From contig CAJKLB010000025.1 in assembly GCA_905200615.1 (NCBI GenBank), positions 1 to 31,572 of the forward strand: a stretch of DNA of 31,572 nucleotides, given 5' to 3'. Source of the stretch: an uncultured Selenomonadales bacterium. Lineage in GTDB: Bacteria; Bacillota; Clostridia; Christensenellales; QALW01. The first letter of the stretch is position 1; each line of letters starts with the position of its first letter. This document shows, one piece after another, positions 23,574 through 31,557 of this stretch. The notes under the pieces were generated by a model, which was given only the letters and a program-made list of their open reading frames with translations, was not told where the DNA came from and ran no database searches. A program made the translations under genes and the position numbers.

Positions 23574-25160
23574 GTGGCACAGGATATTGCGCAGGAGGTA
23601 AGGCGCAGGCGTACCTTTGCGATTATTTCACATCCCGACGCGGGAAAAACCACTCTTACCGAAAAATTACTGCTCTATGGCGGAGCCATTCATGCGGCCG
23701 GATCGGTAAAAGCCAGAAAAGCCGAAAGACACGCCGTCAGTGACTGGATGGAAATTGAAAAACAGCGTGGTATTTCCGTTACCAGCAGTGTTATGCTGTT
23801 TGATTATAACGGCTATCGCATTAACATTCTGGATACTCCCGGACATCAGGACTTTTCGGAGGATACGTATCGTACTCTTGTGGCGGCTGACAGCGCGGTG
23901 ATGCTGATTGATGCCGCAAAAGGTGTAGAACAGCAGACGATTAAGCTGTTTCAGGTTTGCCGCAAGAGAAATATTCCCATTTTTACTTTTGTAAATAAGC
24001 TGGACAGAGCCGGAAAAAATCCTTTTGATCTGATGGATGAGATTGAAAACGTGCTGGGAATCCGGGCTTGCCCGATGAACTGGCCCATCGGTACCGATGG
24101 GGATTTTAAAGGGGTTTACCATCGTGAAAACGGCACGATAGAACTGTTTAGCGGAGGAAATCACGGCCAAAATAAAGCGGATTCTCAAACCGGGCGTGCG
24201 GATGACCCTGCTTTTTTAGAGCTTCTGGGGGAATATTATCAAAAAAAACTGATTGACGATATTGAGCTTTTGGATGTAGCCGGGGATGAATTTGATTTGG
24301 AAAAAGTCCTTTCCGGACAGCTGACCCCGATGTTCTTCGGCAGCGCGATGAACAATTTCGGAGTGCAGCCGTTCTTGGAAAAATTTTTGACCATTACCAC
24401 CCCGCCTTCCGCTCGGGAAGCTGATATCGGCTTGATCCAGCCGGAAGATAAAGAATTTACAGGATTTATTTTTAAAATACAAGCAAATATGAATCCTGCC
24501 CACCGGGATAGAATCGCTTTTATGCGTATTTGTTCAGGACGGTTTGAGAAAGGTATGACCGTAAAGCTGGCGCGTACCGGAAAGGATTTGAAGCTGGCAC
24601 AGCCGCAGCAATTTATGGCGCAGGAGCGCGAGAGTGTGGAGGAAGCCTTTGCAGGGGACATCATCGGCTTGTTCGATCCCGGGGTGTTCGCTTTGGGCGA
24701 TACGGTGTATACCGGGCGCAGAGTGGTTTTCGCCGGTATCCCTGTTTTTGCGCCGGAGCATTTTGCCCGGATTAAGCCGGTGGATACGATGAAACGTAAA
24801 CAGTTTTTAAAGGGAATCACCCAATTGGCGCAGGAGGGTGCCATTCAGGTATTTAAAGACGATGCCTATGCGGCTGAGGAGATTATTGTGGGCGTAGTGG
24901 GAGTGCTCCAGTTTGAAGTTCTGGAGCATCGTTTGCGTACGGAATATAACGTGGAGATTTCTTCCCAGCAGCTTAATTTCCGGTTTATCCGCTGGCTGCC
25001 CGAGGGAACGGAGACGGACCGGCTGAAACTTTCCAGTTCTACTAAAATCGCAAAAGATTTAAAAGACAGGCCGGTCGTTTTGTTTGAAAATGACTGGTCG
25101 ATGCGGTGGGCGGAGGAGAATAACAAAGGTTTGGTGCTTTCGGATATTTCTGAGCGATAA
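23574..25160 (+). CDS. prfC: Peptide chain release factor 3
   Basis: Translational GTPase that removes RF1/RF2 from the ribosome after peptide release. It has 528 residues, the normal length. The GTPase motifs are G1 ISHPDAGKTTL, G2 region EKQRGISVTSSVM, G3 DTPGHQDFSEDTYRTL and G4 NKLDR. The RF3-specific RAGKNPFDLMDEIENVLGI and the C-terminal domain FKDDAYAAEEIIVGVVGVLQ are also present. The GTG start at 23574 has GAGG 9 nt upstream and lies 40 bp after the promoter. An ATG 20 codons upstream lies within the promoter. It is probably monocistronic, since a new promoter for pgk begins right after its stop, but no terminator is seen between them. Confidence 0.96.
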   Translation: MAQDIAQEVRRRRTFAIISHPDAGKTTLTEKLLLYGGAIHAAGSVKARKAERHAVSDWMEIEKQRGISVTSSVMLFDYNGYRINILDTPGHQDFSEDTYRTLVAADSAVMLIDAAKGVEQQTIKLFQVCRKRNIPIFTFVNKLDRAGKNPFDLMDEIENVLGIRACPMNWPIGTDGDFKGVYHRENGTIELFSGGNHGQNKADSQTGRADDPAFLELLGEYYQKKLIDDIELLDVAGDEFDLEKVLSGQLTPMFFGSAMNNFGVQPFLEKFLTITTPPSAREADIGLIQPEDKEFTGFIFKIQANMNPAHRDRIAFMRICSGRFEKGMTVKLARTGKDLKLAQPQQFMAQERESVEEAFAGDIIGLFDPGVFALGDTVYTGRRVVFAGIPVFAPEHFARIKPVDTMKRKQFLKGITQLAQEGAIQVFKDDAYAAEEIIVGVVGVLQFEVLEHRLRTEYNVEISSQQLNFRFIRWLPEGTETDRLKLSSSTKIAKDLKDRPVVLFENDWSMRWAEENNKGLVLSDISER

Positions 25161-25164
25161 TCAT

Positions 25165-25193
25165 TTGACATTATTTTCAAGTTATAATAGAAT
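25165..25193 (+). promoter_or_regulatory. Promoter of pgk-tpiA-gpmI
   Basis: TTGACA (25165-25170) with TAGAAT (25188-25193) at 17 bp. A perfect TATAAT at 25183-25188 is also there, but only 12 bp from the TTGACA. The -35 starts 5 bp after the prfC stop. Confidence 0.65.
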
Positions 25194-25255
25194 TACTATA
25201 GCAAAATATTTAAACTACGTGCCTGTGTACGTTTAAAAATAGGGAGGATGTAAGA

Positions 25256-26440
25256 ATGAACAAAAAAACCATAAAAGACATTTCCGTGAGCGGAAAAAAA
25301 GTTTTAGTAAGGGTAGATTTTAACGTACCTCTTGACGAAAACAAGAACATTACGGATGAAACGAGAATCAATGCCGCGCTGCCTACCATCAAGTATCTGC
25401 TTGAAAACGGCGCAGCAGTTATTCTTTGCTCGCATTTGGGAAGACCCAAGGGGGAATTTAATATGAAATATTCCCTTGCACCCGTAGCCGACAGGCTGAA
25501 ACAGCTTTTCCCCGGCAAGGTAACCTTTGCTGAGGATGTAATCGGCCCCAGCGCGCAGGCGGCGGTAGCGGCTGTTAAAAGCGGCGAAATCGTATTGCTG
25601 GAGAACCTTCGCTTTCATGCTGAGGAGGAGAAGAATGATCCGGAATTTGCTAAAAAACTTGCTTCTTATGCGGATATTTATGTAAACGACGCATTTGGAA
25701 CCGCGCACAGAGCCCATGCGTCTACGGCTGGTGTAGCGGATTATCTGCCCGCGGTTGCCGGCTTTTTGATCGGAAAAGAACTGGATATTATGGGCAAGGC
25801 ACTGGAAAACCCTGAAAGACCGTTTGTGGCTATCTTGGGAGGCAAAAAGGTTTCGGATAAAATCGGCGTTATTAACAATCTGCTGGAAAAGGTAGATACC
25901 TTGATTATCGGCGGTGCTATGGCGTTTACCTTCTATAAAGCGATGGGATTGGAAATTGGCAAGAGTCTTTTGGAAGAAGAAAAGGTAGAACTTGCCAAAA
26001 GCCTGATGGAAAAGGCTCAAGCAAAAGGGGTAAAATTACTGCTTCCTGTTGATACAATTGTTGCGGATAAATTCGGCGAGGATGCCAATATCAAAAATGT
26101 TCCCAGAGAGCAGATTCCGGCTGATTGGGAAGGCCTTGATATCGGTGAAAAATCCAGAGAGCTGTTTGCTCAAGCAATTCAGGATGCCAAAACCGTTATT
26201 TGGAACGGTCCTATGGGTGTGTTTGAAATTGAAAAGTTTGCCGGCGGAACGAAGGCGGTTGCCGCGGCGATGGCTCAGTGCAAAGGAACGACGATTATCG
26301 GCGGCGGCGATTCTGCGGCTGCGGTTGAACAGTTGGGATACGCAGATAAAATGTCCCATATCTCTACCGGCGGCGGCGCATCTCTGGAATTCCTTGAAGG
26401 ACTTGAATTGCCGGGTGTTGCTGCACTGAATGATAAATAA
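25256..26440 (+). CDS. pgk: Phosphoglycerate kinase
   Basis: Glycolytic enzyme that transfers phosphate from 1,3-bisphosphoglycerate to ADP. It has 394 residues, normal length. Motifs seen are VLVRVDFNVPLDE with the substrate Arg/Asp/Asn, CSHLGRPKG, LLENLRFHAEEE, VNDAFGTAHRAHASTAG, FVAILGGKKVSDKIGVI, IGGAMAFTFYKA, WNGPMGVFE, and the ATP-loop IIGGGDSAAAVEQLG. The ATG has GGGAGGATG upstream. It is the first gene of the run pgk-tpiA-gpmI. No gap gene is next to it in this window. Confidence 0.99.
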   Translation: MNKKTIKDISVSGKKVLVRVDFNVPLDENKNITDETRINAALPTIKYLLENGAAVILCSHLGRPKGEFNMKYSLAPVADRLKQLFPGKVTFAEDVIGPSAQAAVAAVKSGEIVLLENLRFHAEEEKNDPEFAKKLASYADIYVNDAFGTAHRAHASTAGVADYLPAVAGFLIGKELDIMGKALENPERPFVAILGGKKVSDKIGVINNLLEKVDTLIIGGAMAFTFYKAMGLEIGKSLLEEEKVELAKSLMEKAQAKGVKLLLPVDTIVADKFGEDANIKNVPREQIPADWEGLDIGEKSRELFAQAIQDAKTVIWNGPMGVFEIEKFAGGTKAVAAAMAQCKGTTIIGGGDSAAAVEQLGYADKMSHISTGGGASLEFLEGLELPGVAALNDK

Positions 26441-26453
26441 GGAGGACAAAAAA

Positions 26454-27215
26454 ATGCGTAAACCGATTATAGCAGGAAACTGGAAAATGAATAACACGCC
26501 CTCACAGGCGGTGGAATTGATTGAAGCCATAAAACCTTTGGTGAAGGATGCAAAATGTGACGTTGTCGTTTGTCCCACTTTTGTTTGCTTGGATGCTGCT
26601 TCCAAAGCATTGGCCGGCAGCAATATCGATTTGGGCGCGCAGAATGTGCATTTTGAAGAAAAAGGCGCGTTTACCGGTGAAATTTCAACGGGTATGCTTA
26701 AAGAACTTCAGGTGAAATATGTAGTTATCGGCCATAGTGAACGCAGACAGTATTTTGGTGAAACCGATGAAGTAGTAGCCAAGCGTTCTTTGGCAGCCAT
26801 TTCGGCAGGAATCACACCGATTATTTGCGTGGGCGAAACCCTGCAGCAGAGGGAAAACGGAACGACATTTGAGGTTGTAAAAAAGCAGACGGAGGCAGCG
26901 CTTGATTTAATGAGCGCCGCACAGGTATCGGCAAGCGTGATTGCGTACGAGCCGGTTTGGGCTATCGGTACCGGGCTTACTGCAACCAAAGAACAGGCGG
27001 AAGAAGTGATTGCCTTTATTCGCAAGGTAGTTGCTCAAAAATTTGATCAGCAAACGGCGGATGCTCTGCGCATCCAATATGGCGGTTCTATGAATGCGAA
27101 AAACGCCGCGGAACTGATGGCTATGCCGAATATCGACGGAGGTTTGATTGGCGGCGCGTCGTTGAAGGCTCCGGATTTTGCCGCTATTGTTGAAGCTGCT
27201 TCTAAGGAAGCGTAA
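26454..27215 (+). CDS. tpiA: Triosephosphate isomerase
   Basis: Interconverts dihydroxyacetone phosphate and glyceraldehyde 3-phosphate. It has 253 residues. The catalytic residues are visible: Lys11 in AGNWKMN, His94 in VIGHSERR and Glu166 in AYEPVWAIGTG. The phosphate-binding RIQYGGSMNAKNA and GGLIGGASL follow. The ATG at 26454 has GGAGG 8 nt upstream; an in-frame ATG at 26430 lies inside the pgk 3' end and lacks a site. It is 13 bp after pgk. A terminator-like hairpin separates it from gpmI. Confidence 0.99.
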   Translation: MRKPIIAGNWKMNNTPSQAVELIEAIKPLVKDAKCDVVVCPTFVCLDAASKALAGSNIDLGAQNVHFEEKGAFTGEISTGMLKELQVKYVVIGHSERRQYFGETDEVVAKRSLAAISAGITPIICVGETLQQRENGTTFEVVKKQTEAALDLMSAAQVSASVIAYEPVWAIGTGLTATKEQAEEVIAFIRKVVAQKFDQQTADALRIQYGGSMNAKNAAELMAMPNIDGGLIGGASLKAPDFAAIVEAASKEA

Positions 27216-27222
27216 AAATTTT

Positions 27223-27251
27223 ATCGGCAGAAACTTCTGCCGATTTTTTTT
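27223..27251 (+). terminator. Terminator or attenuator between tpiA and gpmI
   Basis: ATCGGCAGAA pairs with TTCTGCCGAT, effectively CGGCAG-AAACTT-CTGCCG with A/T base pairs below, followed by T to 27251. It sits only 8 bp after the tpiA stop and directly before the gpmI ribosome site. No promoter is seen between, so some read-through must feed gpmI. Confidence 0.85.
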
Positions 27252-27263
27252 AGAGGGGAAAAA

Positions 27264-28805
27264 ATGAAAAAAACATATGGAATGATTATTATGGATGGTT
27301 TCGGCATAAACCCTGATAAAAAGGGAAATGCCATTGCAGCTGCCGGAACGCCGAATCTTGATCGCCTGTGCAAGGAATACAGCTGGACGCAGATCGGCGC
27401 AAGCGGAATGGATGTGGGTCTTCCTGACGGACAGATGGGAAACAGTGAGGTAGGACACACTAATATCGGTGCAGGCAGAATTGTGTATCAGGAGCTTACG
27501 CGAATTACCAAGGCCATTGCTGACGGTGACTTTTTTGAAAATAAAGCGTTTTGCGATGCTATGGAACACTGCCTTGCAACACAAGGAAATTTGCATCTTT
27601 TAGGTTTGTTATCTGATGGAGGCGTACACAGTCATATCGAGCACATGTATGCGTTGGTAGAGATGGCAAAAAGAAAAGGTGTAAAAAACGTATTCATTCA
27701 CTGTCTTTTGGATGGGCGTGATGTGCCGCCGGCTTCGGCTGCTGATTTTATTGATGCTGCGTCGAAACGAATTGAGCAGATCGGCGTAGGCCGCATTGCG
27801 ACGGTTATGGGGCGTTTTTACGGTATGGACAGAGATAATCGATGGGATCGTGTGGAAAAAGCGTATAATGCGCTTGTCCTGGGCGAGGGAGCTATGTGTA
27901 CCGATCCGGCAGCAGCCGTTAGGGCATCTTATACACAAATTGACGCCGATGGGAAACATCTTACGGATGAATTTGTTTTGCCTACCGTGGTACAGGACAC
28001 AGAGAGAATACAGAACGGCGATAGTGTCATTTTCTTTAATTTCCGGCCCGATCGGGCACGGGAAATCACCCGTACTTTTGTGGATGATGCGTTTACAGGG
28101 TTCACGCGCAAAGGCGGCAAAAAAGATGTATTCTATGTTTGCATGACGCAGTATGATGCCTCTATGCCCAATGTGGAAGTCGCTTTTAAACCGCAAACGC
28201 TGGAAAATACTCTGGGTGAGTTCTTGGCTAAAAACGGGAAAACACAGCTCAGAATTGCCGAAACCGAAAAATATGCGCATGTAACATTCTTCTTTAACGG
28301 CGGCCGTGAGGTAATGTTTGAAGGCGAAGACAGAATCTTGGTGAATTCTCCCAAGGTTTCTACTTACGATTTAAAGCCGGAAATGAGTGCTTATGAGGTT
28401 TGCGATAAAGCCGTTGAGGCAATTCAAAGCGGAAAGTATGATGTGATTATTCTTAACTTTGCTAATTGCGATATGGTAGGACATACCGGTGTGTTTGAAG
28501 CTGCCGTAAAGGCGGTAAAAACGGTAGACGAGTGTGTAGGCAGAGTGATAGACGCCATTCTTGCTACCGGCGGTAAGGCGATTATTACTGCCGATCACGG
28601 AAACGCGGATCAAATGATCGATGCCGACGGTGTACAGCCGTTTACGGCGCATACAACGAATCCCGTACCGTTTATTCTGGTTGATCCGGAAAATAAAAAG
28701 GCCGATCTGCGGACGGATGGACGGCTGGCGGATCTTTCCCCGACGCTGTTGAAGCTGATGAATATGGAACAGCCAGCGGAGATGACAGGACACAGCATAG
28801 TTTAA
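27264..28805 (+). CDS. gpmI: 2,3-bisphosphoglycerate-independent phosphoglycerate mutase
   Basis: Manganese-dependent glycolytic enzyme that converts 3-phosphoglycerate to 2-phosphoglycerate through a phosphoserine. It has 513 residues, typical length. The metal site includes Asp11 in IIMDGFGINP and the phospho-acceptor Ser61 in QMGNSEVGHTNIGAGR. The substrate domain shows LLSDGGVHSHIEH, LLDGRDVPPASA and NFRPDRAREITR. The C-terminal metal ligands are in NFANCDMVGHTG and TADHGNADQM. The ATG has GAGGGG 5 nt upstream. It is transcribed through the hairpin at 27223 and closed by the terminator at 28814. Confidence 0.98.
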   Translation: MKKTYGMIIMDGFGINPDKKGNAIAAAGTPNLDRLCKEYSWTQIGASGMDVGLPDGQMGNSEVGHTNIGAGRIVYQELTRITKAIADGDFFENKAFCDAMEHCLATQGNLHLLGLLSDGGVHSHIEHMYALVEMAKRKGVKNVFIHCLLDGRDVPPASAADFIDAASKRIEQIGVGRIATVMGRFYGMDRDNRWDRVEKAYNALVLGEGAMCTDPAAAVRASYTQIDADGKHLTDEFVLPTVVQDTERIQNGDSVIFFNFRPDRAREITRTFVDDAFTGFTRKGGKKDVFYVCMTQYDASMPNVEVAFKPQTLENTLGEFLAKNGKTQLRIAETEKYAHVTFFFNGGREVMFEGEDRILVNSPKVSTYDLKPEMSAYEVCDKAVEAIQSGKYDVIILNFANCDMVGHTGVFEAAVKAVKTVDECVGRVIDAILATGGKAIITADHGNADQMIDADGVQPFTAHTTNPVPFILVDPENKKADLRTDGRLADLSPTLLKLMNMEQPAEMTGHSIV

Positions 28806-28813
28806 TTTTCGCC

Positions 28814-28853
28814 AAAATAACGCCTAGGGAGATTCCCGGCGTTATTTTTATAT
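28814..28853 (+). terminator. Terminator after gpmI
   Basis: AAAATAACGCC (28814-28824) pairs with GGCGTTATTTT (28838-28848). A smaller GGGA/TCCC helix lies in the loop, and a T-rich run follows. Confidence 0.88.
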
Positions 28854-28859
28854 TTACAG

Positions 28860-28888
28860 TTGACAAAAATGTATTCATGATATAATAT
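28860..28888 (+). promoter_or_regulatory. Promoter of the DegV-family gene
   Basis: TTGACA (28860-28865) is followed by TATAAT at 28881-28886 (15-bp spacer) and TAATAT at 28883-28888 (17-bp spacer). One of these is the likely -10. The leader to 28964 is about 70 nt. Confidence 0.6.
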
Positions 28889-28963
28889 AGTATTGATAAC
28901 CAGATAGTATGTTTTTTGAAATGTAAATAATATATTCTGTCATAAATCAGGAGGAGGAAAAAT

Positions 28964-29830
28964 ATGCTGAAAATACTATGTGACGTATGCGGAGATTTAA
29001 CGCTTACATATTGTAAAGAACATGATATTACCGTAATGCCGATGGCTTTTACACTTGGCGGTCAGGAACAGGCGTACACGCTTGAAGGATTTAGCGCTAA
29101 AAACTTTTATGATGCAATGCGCGGGGGCGCTTCCAGCGGAACAAGCCAATTGAATACGCAGAATTTTATTGAGTTTTTTGATCCGATTCTTGCGCAAGGC
29201 AATGACATCATCTTTGTTTGCCTTTCTTCGGGGCTGAGCGGAAGTTATGCGAATTCTGTAGTGGCAGTGGAACAATTAAAGGAAAAATATCCCGAGCGAA
29301 AGATTGCGACGGTTGATTCTTTGGGGGCTTCCATGGGTGAAGGCCTTTTAACGGCGGCGATAGCGCATCGGCGTGATGAGGGATTGACTTTTGAGGAACT
29401 GGTTGCCTGGGCGGAGGAGAAAAAACATCATGTCATGCATTGGTTTACGGTGGATGATTTAAAATATTTGTACCGGGGCGGGCGTGTATCGAAAACCAGT
29501 GCCATTGTCGGCAGCCTGCTTAATATTAAACCGGTTCTGCAGTGTAATGCCGAGGGAAAACTGGTGCCGGTGGAAAAGGTAAAGGGACGGAAAAGATCCC
29601 TCAGAGCCTTAGCGGAAAGCTTGGATAAGTACGGCGAAAATATTGACGGGCAGGAAATTTTTATCAGCCATGGAGACTGCGAAGAAGATGCTTTGCTGCT
29701 GAAAGAGATGATTGCAGAAAAATATAAAAATTGTAAATTTGTTATGGGCAATATCGGGGCGGTTATCGGTTCTCATTCAGGTCCCGGAACAGTAGCGCTT
29801 TTCTTTTTCGGTCAAAAGAGATTCCTTTAA
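28964..29830 (+). CDS. DegV-family fatty-acid-binding protein
   Basis: A 288-residue member of the DegV (DUF194) family. Characterised relatives bind long-chain fatty acids, and FakB members present them to fatty acid kinase FakA. Seen are an N-terminal strand KILCDVCGDLT, GASSGTSQLNTQNFIEFF with the fatty-acid head-group-binding Thr/Ser, FVCLSSGLSGSYANSVVAVE, TVDSLGASMGEGLL, and WFTVDDLKYLYRGGRVSKTS with the family signature. C-terminal ISHGDCEEDALLL and IGAVIGSHSGPGTVALFFFG complete the family pattern. The ATG has GGAGGAGG 8 nt upstream. Monocistronic: its own promoter and strong terminator. No fakA lies in the window. Confidence 0.95.
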   Translation: MLKILCDVCGDLTLTYCKEHDITVMPMAFTLGGQEQAYTLEGFSAKNFYDAMRGGASSGTSQLNTQNFIEFFDPILAQGNDIIFVCLSSGLSGSYANSVVAVEQLKEKYPERKIATVDSLGASMGEGLLTAAIAHRRDEGLTFEELVAWAEEKKHHVMHWFTVDDLKYLYRGGRVSKTSAIVGSLLNIKPVLQCNAEGKLVPVEKVKGRKRSLRALAESLDKYGENIDGQEIFISHGDCEEDALLLKEMIAEKYKNCKFVMGNIGAVIGSHSGPGTVALFFFGQKRFL

Positions 29831-29838
29831 GATATGAG

Positions 29839-29880
29839 AAAAAGCCGCACAGCACAAATCTTTTGCTGTGCGGCTTTTTT
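29839..29880 (+). terminator. Terminator after the DegV-family gene
   Basis: A perfect 15-bp stem AAAAAGCCGCACAGC/GCTGTGCGGCTTTTT (29839-29853 with 29865-29879), loop of 11 nt, and a T-run to 29880. Confidence 0.95.
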
Positions 29881-29893
29881 ATCTGCTGTAAGC

Positions 29894-29922
29894 TTGCAAA
29901 AAAGATGTGTGTTTGGTATAAT
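29894..29922 (+). promoter_or_regulatory. Promoter of the DUF4282-like gene
   Basis: TTGCAA (29894-29899), 17-bp spacer, TATAAT (29917-29922), with TGG before the -10 box, an extended -10 feature. Confidence 0.75.
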
Positions 29923-29947
29923 AATAGAATGAAAGAGAGTGTGGAAA

Positions 29948-30229
29948 ATGAAAATTGATTTAAAAATTGATTTAAAATCCTTATTGACTTTGGAGCAGAC
30001 TTACGGAAAAAAGTTGGTTACGGTAGTTTATTATGTGATGGCGATAGTGATTGCCGTTAATGTTGTGGTAACCTTTATCGGGGGAATCGTAGATGTAGCA
30101 AGCGCGAATATCTTTACCGGGTTAGGAAAGATTTTGTTTTGTTTGCCTTTGGGCGCGGTATATTTGTTATTGCTGCGGTTAGGGTGTGAACTTGTCAATG
30201 CTATTTTTGAGCATTGCGGGAAGGAATAA
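29948..30229 (+). CDS. Small membrane protein, DUF4282-like
   Basis: A 93-residue protein. A short polar N-terminus (MKIDLKIDLKSLLTLEQTYG) is followed by two hydrophobic segments: about 25-48 (VTVVYYVMAIVIAVNVVVTF) and 62-82 (ILFCLPLGAVYLLLLRLGCE). The tail ends in CELVNAIFEHCGKE. The overall layout, with a paired helix hairpin and the RLGCELV...F motif, matches small DUF4282 proteins; the function is unknown. ATG 29948 is chosen with AGAGAG 8 nt upstream; GTG 29939 is the alternative. It has its own promoter. Structured element copy B begins 18 bp after its stop, so the element could be part of the 3' end of this mRNA. Confidence 0.72.
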   Translation: MKIDLKIDLKSLLTLEQTYGKKLVTVVYYVMAIVIAVNVVVTFIGGIVDVASANIFTGLGKILFCLPLGAVYLLLLRLGCELVNAIFEHCGKE

Positions 30230-30247
30230 GAGAAAACAGAAGAAATG

Positions 30248-30492
30248 AGAGTGTAGGCAAAGTCAAAACTCTCTCGGTCGGGAATGCAGTCGGCTCGAAA
30301 ATTGTTGATTTTCGGACTGTGCTGTATCTTTGCCGATACCATCTGTTCTCTTAAAAGCCGCTTGACAAGCGATTTCTTGCTTACAAGGAGCTTTTTCCTA
30401 CTTGTCCCCGGAAAAGCAAAATGCGGCTGAACGCCGCAAAAAAATCAATTTTCAGGTTTGTCTGCAGGCTGAGGAATAGTTGTAATTTTTTT
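30248..30492 (+). repeat. Structured intergenic element, copy B (candidate RNA)
   Basis: A 245-nt element on the plus strand, related to copy A (13862-14112, minus). In order it has: a hairpin GAGAGT/ACTCTC; a strong hairpin CGAAAAT-TGTTG-ATTTTCG (30296-30314) extended by CAGTC/GACTG (30287-30291 with 30315-30319); GTATC/GATAC; CGCTT-GAC-AAGCG near 30358; a conserved AAGGAG; TTTTCC/GGAAAA; GCGGC-TGAAC-GCCGC; the 57-nt block 30418-30474; and a T-run at 30486-30492. GGCAAAG (near 30256) can also pair with CTTTGCC (near 30329). In addition, TAAGAGAA at the stop of the preceding gene pairs with TTCTCTTA (30346-30353). It lies between the DUF4282-like gene and the rplM promoter. Confidence 0.75.
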
Positions 30493-30547
30493 CTGTTTTT
30501 ATATGAACCAAGGTCAAAGAATCTTTTTGAATAAGGAGAAAAAATGC

Positions 30548-30576
30548 TTGACAAAACAGGCTGAATACCGTATTAT
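30548..30576 (+). promoter_or_regulatory. Promoter of rplM-rpsI
   Basis: TTGACA (30548-30553), 17-bp spacer, TATTAT (30571-30576). A TATAAT at 30574-30579 would need a 20-bp spacer. The leader to 30621 is about 40 nt, so an open-frame start at 30585 is too near the transcription start. Confidence 0.75.
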
Positions 30577-30620
30577 AATTAAGCTTGTATAAAAGCAATG
30601 AAAAATTCGGAGGTATTGCT

Positions 30621-31049
30621 ATGAAATCTTTTGTCGCAAAACCCGCGGATATCGAGCGTAAGTGGTACGTTATCGATGCAGACGGGCAGACACTTGGCAG
30701 ATTGGCTTCTCAGGTAGCCATGATTCTGCGCGGCAAACACAAGCCTATTTATACGCCTCATGTTGATTGCGGTGATCATGTAATCGTTATCAACGCGGAT
30801 AAGGTTGTGCTTACCGGAAAAAAACTGGACCAGAAGGTTTATTACAGATATAGCGGATATATCGGCGGCCTTAAGGAAACCAGCGCACGCAACATGCTTG
30901 CAAACAAACCTGAAAAAATGGTTTATGAAGCCATTAAGGGAATGATGCCTAAAAACTCCTTAGGGAAACAGATGCTTACGAAACTTCGCGTTTATAAAGG
31001 CGCCGAGCACGAGCATGCAGCTCAAAAGCCGGAAGCCTATGCGCTTTAA
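30621..31049 (+). CDS. rplM: 50S ribosomal protein L13
   Basis: Early-assembly protein of the large ribosomal subunit. It has 142 residues, the standard length. Clear family sequence: WYVIDADGQTLGRLASQVAM, LRGKHKPIYTPHVDCGDHVI, VLTGKKLDQKVYYRYSGYIG and MMPKNSLGKQMLTKLRVYKG. The start is ATG 30621, with GGAGG 7 nt upstream; an in-frame start 12 codons earlier lies next to the promoter and is rejected. It is the first gene of the conserved rplM-rpsI pair, with rpsI starting 18 bp after its stop. Confidence 0.99.
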   Translation: MKSFVAKPADIERKWYVIDADGQTLGRLASQVAMILRGKHKPIYTPHVDCGDHVIVINADKVVLTGKKLDQKVYYRYSGYIGGLKETSARNMLANKPEKMVYEAIKGMMPKNSLGKQMLTKLRVYKGAEHEHAAQKPEAYAL

Positions 31050-31067
31050 TAGGAGGGAGTTTGTATT

Positions 31068-31463
31068 ATGGCAGCTAAAGTTCAGTTCTGGGGCACCGGC
31101 AGACGGAAAAAAGCCGTAGCAAGGGTAAGACTTGTTGCCGGCAAGGGTGCAATTACTATAAACAAACGGGATATTGATGAGTATTTTGGTCTTGAAACCT
31201 TAAAGACAATCGTTCGTCAGCCATTGGAAGCAACGGATAATTTGGGAAAATTTGATGTTCTTGTTAATGTAAAAGGCGGCGGTTTTACCGGTCAGGCAGG
31301 CGCTGTTCGTCACGGCATTGCCCGCGCGCTTGTAAAAGCGGATGAGAATACAAAACCTGTACTGAAAAAGGCCGGGTTCTTGACCCGTGATCCGAGAATG
31401 AAAGAGCGTAAGAAGTACGGCCTCAAGGCTGCTCGTCGCGCTCCTCAGTTCAGCAAGAGATAA
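31068..31463 (+). CDS. rpsI: 30S ribosomal protein S9
   Basis: Small-subunit protein whose C-terminal tail reaches the P-site tRNA. It has 131 residues. Family marks: FWGTGRRKKAVARVRLVAGK, INKRDIDEYFG, VKGGGFTGQAGAVRHGIARA, LTRDPRMKERKKYGLKAARR and the conserved ending APQFSKR. The ATG has AGGAGGGAG upstream. It is co-transcribed with rplM and followed by two hairpins, the second being a clear terminator. Confidence 0.99.
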   Translation: MAAKVQFWGTGRRKKAVARVRLVAGKGAITINKRDIDEYFGLETLKTIVRQPLEATDNLGKFDVLVNVKGGGFTGQAGAVRHGIARALVKADENTKPVLKKAGFLTRDPRMKERKKYGLKAARRAPQFSKR

Positions 31464-31492
31464 TCTTGTTTACTTATTAGGAAATACTGAAA

Positions 31493-31518
31493 AGCCATGG
31501 AAGTTTTCTTCCATGGCT
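31493..31518 (+). other. Hairpin after rpsI
   Basis: 10-bp perfect arms AGCCATGGAA/TTCCATGGCT around a 6-nt loop, extendable by ACTG/CAGT outside. No T-run follows. It may shield the 3' end of the mRNA or act together with the terminator 11 bp downstream. Confidence 0.6.
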
Positions 31519-31528
31519 CAGTCTGTCG

Positions 31529-31557
31529 AAAAAGTCCAGTATAAGCTGGGCTTTTTT
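31529..31557 (+). terminator. Terminator of rplM-rpsI
   Basis: AAAAAGTCCAG (31529-31539) pairs with CTGGGCTTTTT (31546-31556), with one G-T pair and a 6-nt loop. The last arm runs into six T. Confidence 0.88.

Noticed and set aside
30230..30620. Ribosomal-protein leader autoregulating rplM through element copy B
   Set aside because: Copy B ends in a T-run before the rplM promoter (30548-30576), so it is not in the rplM transcript from that promoter. A second copy sits far from any ribosomal gene of the same orientation.
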